NCBI RefSeq assembly: GCF_900111305.1
Contig: NZ_FOGS01000008.1
Coordinates: 62,001-126,000, forward strand
DNA from: Vreelandella subterranea
GTDB lineage: Bacteria > Pseudomonadota > Gammaproteobacteria > Pseudomonadales > Halomonadaceae
Length of the DNA: 64,000 nucleotides
Direction of reading: 5' to 3'
Positions 18,696-26,788 of this stretch are shown piece after piece. The notes under the pieces are model-generated. The model was given only the letters and a program-made list of their open reading frames with translations. It had not been told where the DNA came from and ran no database searches. The position numbers and the translations under genes are program-made. Positions within the stretch are counted from its first letter, which is position 1. Every line of letters begins with the position of its first letter.

Positions 18696-19487
18696 ATGAA
18701 TCACAGTCTCAAGCGTTACGTTGAGAGGCTGTGCGGTGCGGGAGCCCTGGTGCTCCCGCTATCCGTATTGCCCCTTGTCAGTGTTGCCCAACAACCCGTT
18801 GTCGAAGATCTGTCAGGTTCGGGTGGCGGGTTTTATGAACAAGCCCAAACCCGGGGCGGAGGCGCCAATGGGAGCCTGGTATTATTCAACACGGTGCAGG
18901 AGCACCAGCAACAAATTCAGCGTCTGCGGGGTGAAATTGAAGAGCTGCGCCATCAAATGGAGCAACTTCGTCGCCAGTCGCAGCAGCAATACCTGGATAT
19001 TGAAGACCGCCTGATGAGCAGCGGCCCAAGTCAGATCGAGGAATCAACACCCGAGGTTGAACCGGAAGCCGCTGAAGAAGTGGCCAATGCACCCACCGTA
19101 AGCGACGTCAGCGATGACGCCAGGCAGGCCTACCAGGATGCATTTGCCCATGTGCAGGCACGCCGCTTCGTTGAGGCTATCGACGCCTTTGAAACCTTCG
19201 TGGAAACCTATCCTGATACCAGCCTGACCGCCAATGGTCATTACTGGCTGGGAGAGTTGTATGCCGCGGAAGGCGAACTGGATGCCGCCGAACAAGCATT
19301 CACCCGCGTGATTGACAACTATGACGGCAGTAGCAAGGTGCCGGATGCGTTGTACAAGCTTGGCTTGGTCAAGGCCCGGCAGGGCGAAGCGGAAGAAAGT
19401 CGTGCGCTCCTCGAAAGAGTGCAGGATGATTACCCACAAAGCAGTGCGGCGGGGCTGGCCGATGACTTTCTTCGCCAGAGCAGTTGA
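18696..19487 (+). CDS. cpoB: Cell division coordinator CpoB (YbgF)
   Basis: Periplasmic partner of TolA that coordinates PBP1B peptidoglycan synthesis with outer-membrane constriction. The 263-residue product has a signal peptide (cleavage near VSVAQQ), an N-terminal trimerising coiled coil (about 70-110; EHQQQIQRLRGEIEELRHQM) and three C-terminal TPR repeats from ~145 (AYQDAFAHVQARRFVEAIDAF; GHYWLGELYAAEGELDAAEQAF; DALYKLGLVKARQGEAEES). Last gene of the tol cluster; in pseudomonads queE/queC follow, here yciK does. Confidence 0.94.
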   Translation: MNHSLKRYVERLCGAGALVLPLSVLPLVSVAQQPVVEDLSGSGGGFYEQAQTRGGGANGSLVLFNTVQEHQQQIQRLRGEIEELRHQMEQLRRQSQQQYLDIEDRLMSSGPSQIEESTPEVEPEAAEEVANAPTVSDVSDDARQAYQDAFAHVQARRFVEAIDAFETFVETYPDTSLTANGHYWLGELYAAEGELDAAEQAFTRVIDNYDGSSKVPDALYKLGLVKARQGEAEESRALLERVQDDYPQSSAAGLADDFLRQSS

Positions 19488-19514
19488 TGACAAAAGCCGC
19501 CAGGAGGGTCTGCG

Positions 19515-20279
19515 ATGACATGTAAAATTGATTATCAGCCAGCGCCCGATTTGCTCCGTGACCGTGTTGTACTGGTCACCGGGGCAGGTGACGGTATAGG
19601 TCGTGCGGCAGCGCTGAGCTACGCCCGCCACGGTGCAACGGTGATTCTACTTGGCCGTACTATTGCCAAGCTAGAGCGTGTATACGATGAAATCGAAGCG
19701 GCCGGTGGTCCTCAGCCGGCCATTTTCCCGCTCAATTTTGAAGGTGCCTCGCTCAAGGATTTTCACGATATGGCCGACACCCTCGAAAAGGAATTCGGGT
19801 GTCTGGATGGCCTGCTGCACAATGCCGGCCTACTGGGTCGCATTACCCCTTTTGCACAGTATGATGCCGCGCTCTGGGAGCAGGTCATGCAGGTTAATAT
19901 TAACGGCCCTATCTGGATGACTCAGGCGCTATTGCCGTTGTTGCAGCGCTCCAATGATGCATCGGTCATCTTTACCTCTTCCAGCGTCGGCCGCAAAGGC
20001 CGTGCCTACTGGGGGGCCTACGCCGTGTCTAAATTTGCCACGGAAGGCTTTGTGGAAGTATTGGCTGACGAACTGGACAGTGAGCCCCACCTGCGCATCA
20101 ACACCCTTAACCCAGGCGCTACCCGGACTCAAATGCGGCGTAATGCTTACCCCGGTGAAAACCCCGCCAACTTGCGTACCCCTGACGACATTATGCCCAC
20201 CTATCTGTGGCTGATGGGCCCCGACAGCGCGGGCACCCATGGCCAGAAAATCGATGCGCAACCACCCAAGCAGACTTGA
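19515..20279 (+). CDS. yciK: YciK-family short-chain dehydrogenase/reductase
   Basis: SDR oxidoreductase of 254 residues. Cofactor motif TGAGDGIGRAAA (residues ~22-33), NNAG-equivalent LHNAG, and catalytic Ser (FTSSSVG), Tyr and Lys (YAVSK). Best match by pattern is E. coli YciK, whose substrate is unknown. GGAGG is 8 bases upstream of the ATG. Converges with mupP, only 14 bp apart; the trio yciK, mupP and ubiG is conserved in Pseudomonas. Confidence 0.9.
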   Translation: MTCKIDYQPAPDLLRDRVVLVTGAGDGIGRAAALSYARHGATVILLGRTIAKLERVYDEIEAAGGPQPAIFPLNFEGASLKDFHDMADTLEKEFGCLDGLLHNAGLLGRITPFAQYDAALWEQVMQVNINGPIWMTQALLPLLQRSNDASVIFTSSSVGRKGRAYWGAYAVSKFATEGFVEVLADELDSEPHLRINTLNPGATRTQMRRNAYPGENPANLRTPDDIMPTYLWLMGPDSAGTHGQKIDAQPPKQT

Positions 20280-20293
20280 CGCTTAAGGGTGTT

Positions 20294-20962
20294 TCAAGCA
20301 ATGCCAGGCAGCGCATCGACCAGCTCGGCACACTGCTGATACCAGCAGTGTGCTGGCCACTGACGATAATCATCGCCTTCCGCGATATACCCGTAGCCCA
20401 CCGCCACCGCCGTCATGCCGGCTGCTCGGGCAGCCTGCATATCCCTGAGATGGTCGCCGATGTACCAGCAGTGCTGTGGGTTGATACCTAATTGTCGGGC
20501 GGCCTCGATCAGGGGCAGGGGGTCGGGTTTCTTGGCGGTCAGATCATCTGCACAAAGCAGGGCACCGGGTGTCAGCGCCAGGGCTTCAAGCAATGGCGTG
20601 GTATAGCGCCGGGGCTTGTTAGTGACAATGCCCCAAGGGCGTTCCTGTTGGTGCCAGGCATCTAACCATTGGTCCAGCGGTGAAAATACCCGGCTGTGAA
20701 CCGCAACCGAGGCTTCATAGGCGTCCAGCAGGAACTGACGAGCCTCCGCCTGATGCGTGACGCTAAGGTCATCCCCCAGCGCCAGGCTCACCAAGGCGTT
20801 ACCGCCGTTTGAAACCTGAGTACGAATGGTGGCGAACGGCAGCGGTGCCAAGCCGTGGTGTTGACGCAACGCATTGGTCGCGACGGCCAAGTCCGGCGCG
20901 GTATCCACCAGGGTGCCGTCCAGATCAAACAGCACGGCGCTAGGCGATGAGCAGACAGGCAT
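20294..20962 (-). CDS. mupP: N-acetylmuramic acid 6-phosphate phosphatase MupP (HAD family)
   Basis: HAD-superfamily phosphatase of 222 residues: nucleophile motif FDLDGTLVDTAPD (residues 12-24), motif II ITNK-like IVTNKPRR, and motif III/IV KPDP...WYIGDHLRDMQAARAAG. Sequence alone would be called phosphoglycolate phosphatase (Gph), but the position between ubiG and yciK is that of Pseudomonas mupP, which dephosphorylates MurNAc-6-P in the AmgK-MurU peptidoglycan-recycling route. I therefore prefer MupP. ATG shares a base with the ubiG stop (TAATG). Confidence 0.8.
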   Translation of the reverse strand: MPVCSSPSAVLFDLDGTLVDTAPDLAVATNALRQHHGLAPLPFATIRTQVSNGGNALVSLALGDDLSVTHQAEARQFLLDAYEASVAVHSRVFSPLDQWLDAWHQQERPWGIVTNKPRRYTTPLLEALALTPGALLCADDLTAKKPDPLPLIEAARQLGINPQHCWYIGDHLRDMQAARAAGMTAVAVGYGYIAEGDDYRQWPAHCWYQQCAELVDALPGIA

Positions 20963-21705
20963 TACGCATGCACCTTACGGCAGTACATCATGTAATTGAC
21001 CGACACATCGTTTTCAACCAACCGATAGCGTCGGGTCAGGGGGTTGTAGGTCAGGCCGATCTGTTCGCGCACTTCCAGGCCGCTCTGCCGATTCCAGCCC
21101 GCCATTTCGGAGGGGCGAATGAATTTCGCATAGTCATGCGTTCCCCGAGGCAGCAGCTTCAGCACATACTCAGCACCTAGAATGGCAAAAGCGTACGCCT
21201 TTGGCGTGCGGTTAAGGGTAGAGAAAAACACATAGCCGCCCTGTCTCACCAAGGCCGCGCAAGCGCGCACCACCGACGCCGGATCTGGAACGTGCTCCAA
21301 CATTTCCATGCAGGTGACGACGTCATACTTGCCTGCCTGTTCATCTGCCAGTGCTTCCACGCTGATGTTGCGGTAGTCAACCGTCACGCCTTGCTCTTCC
21401 GCATGCAGGCGGGCAACTCCCAAGGGTGCTTCACCCAGGTCAATACCGGTCACCTGTGCACCACGTCGCGCCATGGCTTCGCTCAAAATGCCGCCGCCGC
21501 AGCCAACATCCAGCACTTCCTTGCCCGCCAACCCGGCCCTGGCATCGATAAAGTCGAGTCGTAAGGGATTGATATCGTGCAGGGGTTTAAATTCGCTCTG
21601 CGGATCCCACCAGCGACTGGCAAGTGCTTCAAATTTCGCCACTTCGGCGTTATCAACATTGCCTTGATATTGGTGAGCAGTGCTATCCTTTGGTGTCGCT
21701 GACAT
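20962..21705 (-). CDS. ubiG: Ubiquinone biosynthesis O-methyltransferase UbiG
   Basis: SAM-dependent enzyme performing both O-methylations of ubiquinone synthesis. The 247-residue product has the class I methyltransferase motif [16 protein letters not shown] (motif I), the acidic residue after beta-2 (VTGIDLGE), and UbiG-typical [26 protein letters not shown] near the N-terminus. First gene of the ubiG-mupP unit; divergent from galU. Confidence 0.96.
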   Translation of the reverse strand: MSATPKDSTAHQYQGNVDNAEVAKFEALASRWWDPQSEFKPLHDINPLRLDFIDARAGLAGKEVLDVGCGGGILSEAMARRGAQVTGIDLGEAPLGVARLHAEEQGVTVDYRNISVEALADEQAGKYDVVTCMEMLEHVPDPASVVRACAALVRQGGYVFFSTLNRTPKAYAFAILGAEYVLKLLPRGTHDYAKFIRPSEMAGWNRQSGLEVREQIGLTYNPLTRRYRLVENDVSVNYMMYCRKVHA

Positions 21706-21851
21706 GTTTTGACTCCATCAACAGTGAGCAAGCATGGGAAAGACCGTGGCCTGATACTTGCAGTCTAACGGCGAACTGGAAACCCACCGCGCGTTCAGTA
21801 TGATAGGCATTCTAACCACTCCTGAGCCGGAACGCATGAAAAGGACCTCTT

Positions 21852-22742
21852 ATGATTCGTAAGGCCGTACTGCCTGTTGCGGGGTTTGGTACCCGCTGCC
21901 TGCCCGCTTCCAAAGCCATTCCCAAGGAAATGATCACCATTGTGGACCGGCCGGTCATTCAATACGTGGTCGAAGAGGCGATTGCGGCGGGTATTCGCGA
22001 TATCGTGTTTGTCACCAGCAGTAACAAGGGCGCCATCGAAAACCATTTCGACACCCATGCTGAATTGGAAGCGAGCCTGGAAGCAAAAGGAAAACACGAC
22101 CTCTTGGCCTCGCTCAGGGCGATGGTGCCTGATGATGTCAATATCATCAGTGTTCGCCAGGGTGAGCCCCTGGGGCTTGGGCATGCCATTCTTTGCGCAC
22201 GGCCAATTATTGGCGACGACGAACCCTTTGCCGTCCTTTTGCCGGATGTGTTGGTAGACAACAGCGACACCCCGCGCAGTGATCTTCAAGGGATGCTCGA
22301 GGCCTACGGGCAGCACGCCACCGCGCAACTGATGGTCGAGGAAGTCAAGTGGGAGCTTGTGGAAAAATACGGCATTGTCGCCCCAGCAGGTGAGGTGCCA
22401 GCTCCCTCATGCTCTGTTGACCTGCTCGGCATGGTTGAAAAGCCAGCGCGTGACCAGGCACCCTCGAACCTGGCGGTCATCGGCCGTTATGCCTTGCCCG
22501 CCGCGATTTTTCCTATTCTTGCCAAGACACCGCCCGGTGCGGGGGGCGAAATTCAGCTTACCGACGCCATTGAAACGCTTCGTGAGCAGCAGGGCGTTCA
22601 GGCCTACCGTATGCGGGGGACAACGTACGATTGCGGACAACCTCTGGGCTACCTGGAGGCGACGCTGGCCTATGCTCGCAGGCACCCTGACTTGGGTGAT
22701 GATTTTAAAGCGCTGCTCGCGCGCTATCATCAGGGAGGATAA
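21852..22742 (+). CDS. galU: UTP--glucose-1-phosphate uridylyltransferase GalU
   Basis: Makes UDP-glucose for LPS, capsule and osmoregulated glucans. 296 residues with the N-terminal nucleotidyltransferase signature AVLPVAGFGTRCLPASKAIPKEM, the LPDVLVDN metal-site region and the GEIQLTDAI motif. AAGGACC lies upstream of the ATG. Followed after 3 bp by a UDP-glucose dehydrogenase homologue, the same order as PA2023-PA2022 in P. aeruginosa. Confidence 0.96.
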   Translation: MIRKAVLPVAGFGTRCLPASKAIPKEMITIVDRPVIQYVVEEAIAAGIRDIVFVTSSNKGAIENHFDTHAELEASLEAKGKHDLLASLRAMVPDDVNIISVRQGEPLGLGHAILCARPIIGDDEPFAVLLPDVLVDNSDTPRSDLQGMLEAYGQHATAQLMVEEVKWELVEKYGIVAPAGEVPAPSCSVDLLGMVEKPARDQAPSNLAVIGRYALPAAIFPILAKTPPGAGGEIQLTDAIETLREQQGVQAYRMRGTTYDCGQPLGYLEATLAYARRHPDLGDDFKALLARYHQGG

Positions 22743-22745
22743 CCG

Positions 22746-24038
22746 ATGCGGGTGCTCCTGTACGGCAGTGAATTAAGCACCGCAACCGCGGCGGCTGCAC
22801 TATCCTCTGTAGGCCATGTGGTGACATGGCTTCCCCATGGGGATACACCATGGTCGACGCTTTTCAATGAGAATTGGCTACGCCGCGAGCCGCATCTCGT
22901 TGAACAGATACAACAGTCTCTGGAGACTGGTGCTTTAACGGTTATAGCCCAGCCGGAAGCAAAGCTGGCTGTCGATGTGTTGTGGTTAGCGCTTTCACCG
23001 TCACAGCGCGAATCGGCAGCCGACTTGCTGCAGCACCCTGGGTTGACGTGGGAGAAAGGCAGCGTGCTGGTCAATAATTCGACCTTTCCCGTCGGTGAAA
23101 CCGAACGCTTACAGCACCTGACGGGGGAGTGCGCTCTGGGTGTTGCCTTGCCAGATACGTTGGAAGAAGGGCGCGCCTGGGAGTCTTTCACGCGCCCTGG
23201 CCGTTGGCTGTTGGGTTGCGATGCCCCATTGGCCGAGCAAAAACTAAGAGAGTTACTGCGAGCCTTCAACCGACGCCGCGACGCTTTTCAGGTGATGCCT
23301 ACGCGTGCCGCGGAGTTAACCAAGCTGGCCATAAACGGCATGCTGGCCACGCGCATCAGCTACATGAATGAAATTGCCGGGTTGGCAGATACCCTGGGCG
23401 TTGATGTGGAACATGTCCGGCAGGGAATGGGGGGCGATTCACGTATCGGGTACGAATACCTTTATCCAGGATGCGGCTTTGGCGGGCCAAGCTTCTCGCG
23501 GGATTTGATGAGGCTTGCTGACGTGCAGGTTGCCAGCGGGCGACAATCGGCCTTACTTGAGCACGTGCTCGATATCAATGAGCAGAAGAAAGAGACGTTA
23601 TTCCGCAAGCTGTGGTCCTACTACAGCGGAGCGCTTGAAGGGAAGACAATCGCCATTTGGGGCGCCGCCTTTAAACCCGGTACTGCCCGGATTGACCATG
23701 CACCGGTGCTGACGTTGCTGGACGCACTTTGGGCGCAGGGGGTTCACGTCCAGCTTCATGACCCCGCGGCCACGCCTGCACTGAAGGCGGCGGTGGGACC
23801 AAGGAATGATTTGGTTACCTTTGTTGATAACCCCTACGATGCCTGTGAAGCTGCTAATGCGTTAATGTTGGTAACAGAATGGAAAACCTACTGGAATCCC
23901 GACTGGCAACGCTTGGCTGAACAGCTTGGCGATAAGCTGATACTGGACGGCCGGAATATTTATGACCCCGAATTCGTGGCCAGCTGTGGCTTAAAGTATC
24001 GAGGAATAGGTCGGCGCGCCGATCCAACGTCGTTGTGA
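22746..24038 (+). CDS. UDP-glucose 6-dehydrogenase family protein lacking the catalytic cysteine
   Basis: 430-residue homologue of UDP-glucose dehydrogenase along its full length: N-terminal Rossmann region, central helix with AELTKLAINGMLATRISYMNEIA (Lys193 and Asn197 retained) and C-terminal domain (IWGAAFKPGTARIDHAP). Two hallmarks are lost. The active site, normally GGSCFPKD or GGPCFPKD, reads GGPSFSRD (246-253), so the nucleophilic cysteine is Ser249. The N-terminal dinucleotide motif is degraded (LLYGSELSTATAAAA for VIGxGYVGL) and the acidic residue after beta-2 is missing. Translated 3 bp after galU with GGAGG, so it is expressed; it may be a non-catalytic or altered-function paralogue. 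No frameshift is seen. Confidence 0.85.
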   Translation: MRVLLYGSELSTATAAAALSSVGHVVTWLPHGDTPWSTLFNENWLRREPHLVEQIQQSLETGALTVIAQPEAKLAVDVLWLALSPSQRESAADLLQHPGLTWEKGSVLVNNSTFPVGETERLQHLTGECALGVALPDTLEEGRAWESFTRPGRWLLGCDAPLAEQKLRELLRAFNRRRDAFQVMPTRAAELTKLAINGMLATRISYMNEIAGLADTLGVDVEHVRQGMGGDSRIGYEYLYPGCGFGGPSFSRDLMRLADVQVASGRQSALLEHVLDINEQKKETLFRKLWSYYSGALEGKTIAIWGAAFKPGTARIDHAPVLTLLDALWAQGVHVQLHDPAATPALKAAVGPRNDLVTFVDNPYDACEAANALMLVTEWKTYWNPDWQRLAEQLGDKLILDGRNIYDPEFVASCGLKYRGIGRRADPTSL

Positions 24039-24047
24039 GGAAATTGC

Positions 24048-24863
24048 ATGTCCGATAGAGCCCCCTCTTCGCGCATTGTACCGGATGCCGATCAGAGTAT
24101 TGCATCTCAGCATGTCAAGCACCGAAAGGGGCCGTCGTTATGGCCGCTCTGGCTGTGTATGCTTGTATTAATCGGCCTATTGCTGGCCGCCGCGATAGGT
24201 CTTTATCTGGAGCGTGAGCGGCTCCAGGAGGAGCTGCAGCGTGTCAGCGGTGAGGTATCGAACATGCATGCGCGTCTGGACTCAGATGACAGTGATGTAC
24301 AAGATACGTTAACCTTTGTCCAAGCCCAGATGAGCACCTTGTTTCAAGAACAGGAACAGTTGTCGGTCGCGCTAACAGATACCCGCAACGAGCTTTACGA
24401 TGTGCTCACAGAGAACGAAGGCACTATTGCCAGCGATACAATTGATCCGTTGCTTGAGCGTCTGGAGGAGCAGCGGGAGCGGGCGGCTCTCCGCGACAGC
24501 CAGCTCGCCGCCATCCAGGCGTCGCTGGATGCGTTGGAAGAAGCCGGGACATCGGGGCGTAGGTCGTTAGCCGAGGAAATCGCTCATGTAGAATCTCAAA
24601 GCCAACAGGCGCTTGAAGCATTGGAAACGTCAGTTGCTGACCTGGCAAATGATATTGACGAACGCCTCAGCGCCCGTGACGCCGAGCGACAAGAGCAGTG
24701 GTCACGCTTTGAAGCCTCCCTAAACGAGCTTGAGGGTGAAAGGAGTGACAACGAAGCGCTAGAGAGCCAATTGTCACAGCGACTGGACGAGCTTGAAAAT
24801 GATGTGCGCCAGGTTCGCCAAGCGCAACTGGCATTCAGTGCACAGCTTGAAATGTTGCGTTGA
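24048..24863 (+). CDS. Single-pass membrane protein with long periplasmic coiled coil, unknown function
   Basis: 271 residues: basic cytoplasmic N-terminus (1-31), one transmembrane helix (about 32-54, LWLCMLVLIGLLLAAAIGLY), then almost continuous coiled coil to the end, rich in Glu, Gln, Arg and Leu heptads. I do not recognise a named family. Located 9 bp after the degenerate UDP-glucose dehydrogenase and 53 bp before tamA, so probably co-transcribed with galU. Type II topology would place the coil in the periplasm; a scaffold or spacer role is only a guess. Confidence 0.8.
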   Translation: MSDRAPSSRIVPDADQSIASQHVKHRKGPSLWPLWLCMLVLIGLLLAAAIGLYLERERLQEELQRVSGEVSNMHARLDSDDSDVQDTLTFVQAQMSTLFQEQEQLSVALTDTRNELYDVLTENEGTIASDTIDPLLERLEEQRERAALRDSQLAAIQASLDALEEAGTSGRRSLAEEIAHVESQSQQALEALETSVADLANDIDERLSARDAERQEQWSRFEASLNELEGERSDNEALESQLSQRLDELENDVRQVRQAQLAFSAQLEMLR

Positions 24864-24916
24864 GTGACACGACTGGCTGAAAGGCAGCACGCCGATGATT
24901 AGGTTAGGAAAAATGT

Positions 24917-26779
24917 ATGGGAAGACAACGGCTATGGCTTTCAGCAACGGTCATCGCAAACCTGTTAACCTTGCCGCTGGGGATGGCGGTAACCCCCGGC
25001 GCATGGGCGCTAGACGCGACCCTTGAAGGCGTGGAAGGCGAGGTGGCGGGCAACATTCGCGCCTACCTGCAGAATATTGAAGAAGACGAATACACCCAAA
25101 CCCGTCTGGAAGGTGAAATCCGTCAACGCACTCGGCGGGCGATGCGTGTTTTCGGCTATTACGAACCTGATATTTCCATTGAGCTTCCTGCCGAAGGGAC
25201 GCCTCGTCTGATTATTGAGCCAGGGCCACAGGTCACCATCGAAATACTGGATATCAATATTCTCGGTGACGCCGCTCAGGATAAGCCATTCAAAGAGGCG
25301 CTAGCGAGATTCCCCTTGAAAGAGGGCGATACCCTGCGTCATGCCCCATGGGATCGGCTGCGGGGACAGTTTTCCGGCTTGGCCATTGAACGTGGCTATT
25401 TTGACTGGGGGTTCACGGATCGCCGAATGGAGGTGCGCCCCTACTTGCAAAGTGCCCGGCTGTATATGGGGTTTGACAGTGGCCCGCGTTACCGGTTTGG
25501 CAAAACGCTGATCACCGGTAGCCACATTCAACCCGAACGCCTGCAGCAGATGCGTACGTATGAGGTGGATGAGCCCTATTTGGCGGAATCTCTGGCGCGC
25601 TTTAACCAACGTCTTGCCGAGACCGGCTGGTTTAGCTCCGTATCCGTCAAGCCGCGCCTGGAAACGGCCCAAGAACTGACACTTGCCCCGCCTGGCGGTG
25701 GCGACCCCTGGTGGGTGTCGGCTACCGAATCACAGCCCAAACGTCCAAGGATTACCAGTGCTGCACTTGCCAGCGCATTGAGCATGCGGCAATCCGACGA
25801 CGACACAGCCTTACCCATTGATGTCAGCGTGGAGCCTGCCAACCGGCACCAGTTTGAAACAGGTATAGGCTTCGCTACTGACGTGGGGCCACGGCTACGG
25901 TTCGGCTGGGACCAGCCATGGATAAACCGCTATGGTCATAGCCTGGATCACGATCTCTACCTGTCAGCGCCCGAACAACGCTTTACCGGTGTCTACGATA
26001 TTCCTCTTGAAGATCCACTGCGCGATAGCTACCGCCTGCAATATGGTGTCCGCAACGTCGATGACAGCGATACCAACTCGTTGGAGAGCACCGTGGAAAT
26101 TGCCCGGCGCTGGAAGTTCGACAATGACTGGGAGCAGTCGCTTTATTTGCGCACCACCTTTGAAGATTTTACCCAGGGGGGAGAAGCTGACCAAGTATGG
26201 ATTTTTTATCCCGGCGTTCAATGGTCACGTACGCGAACCAGGCCACAGCGCTTTCCTTTGTGGGGGGATCGCCAGCAATTTTCGGTGGAGTACTCTGATC
26301 CGGCCTGGGGGTCGGACGCCCAGTTTTTACGCCTCACAGGGGATTCAGAGTGGATTCGCACCTACGGGGATGATAACCGCTTTTTGGCACGCGTCAGTGC
26401 CGGGGCCATCGAAACCCGAGACTTCGATAAAATTCCCCCATCGCTGCGCTTCTTTGTGGGCGGCGATCGCAGCGTACGCGGTTATTCCTACGAAGGACTC
26501 TCGCCTCGTAACGCTGAAGGGAAACTGCGTGGGGGCCAGCAGAAACTGACCTCAACCCTCGAGTACCAGCGCCGCGTCACCGGCGCATGGTGGGGAGCAG
26601 CCTTTGTCGATGCCGGGGATGCCTTTGACAACTGGGGCCCCGCTGACCTGAAAAAAAGTGCGGGGTTAGGGGTGAGGTGGGTCTCCCCGGTAGGCCCTGT
26701 TCGCCTGGATGTAGCGCATCCGTTTGACGACGCCGACGATAACTGGCGTTTGCACTTTTCGATTGGCCCCGAATTCTAG
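24917..26779 (+). CDS. tamA: Translocation and assembly module outer-membrane protein TamA
   Basis: Omp85-family barrel that, with TamB, assists autotransporter assembly and phospholipid movement to the outer membrane. 620 residues: signal peptide (about 1-31, ending GAWA), three POTRA domains (~32-280), and a C-terminal 16-strand barrel with the lid-lock motif SVRGYSYEGLSPRN near residue 523. The C-terminus ends in a hydrophobic strand with terminal Phe (LHFSIGPEF), the usual Bam signal. Followed by tamB after 9 bp. Confidence 0.93.
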   Translation: MGRQRLWLSATVIANLLTLPLGMAVTPGAWALDATLEGVEGEVAGNIRAYLQNIEEDEYTQTRLEGEIRQRTRRAMRVFGYYEPDISIELPAEGTPRLIIEPGPQVTIEILDINILGDAAQDKPFKEALARFPLKEGDTLRHAPWDRLRGQFSGLAIERGYFDWGFTDRRMEVRPYLQSARLYMGFDSGPRYRFGKTLITGSHIQPERLQQMRTYEVDEPYLAESLARFNQRLAETGWFSSVSVKPRLETAQELTLAPPGGGDPWWVSATESQPKRPRITSAALASALSMRQSDDDTALPIDVSVEPANRHQFETGIGFATDVGPRLRFGWDQPWINRYGHSLDHDLYLSAPEQRFTGVYDIPLEDPLRDSYRLQYGVRNVDDSDTNSLESTVEIARRWKFDNDWEQSLYLRTTFEDFTQGGEADQVWIFYPGVQWSRTRTRPQRFPLWGDRQQFSVEYSDPAWGSDAQFLRLTGDSEWIRTYGDDNRFLARVSAGAIETRDFDKIPPSLRFFVGGDRSVRGYSYEGLSPRNAEGKLRGGQQKLTSTLEYQRRVTGAWWGAAFVDAGDAFDNWGPADLKKSAGLGVRWVSPVGPVRLDVAHPFDDADDNWRLHFSIGPEF

Positions 26780-26788
26780 GAGAGCGAT

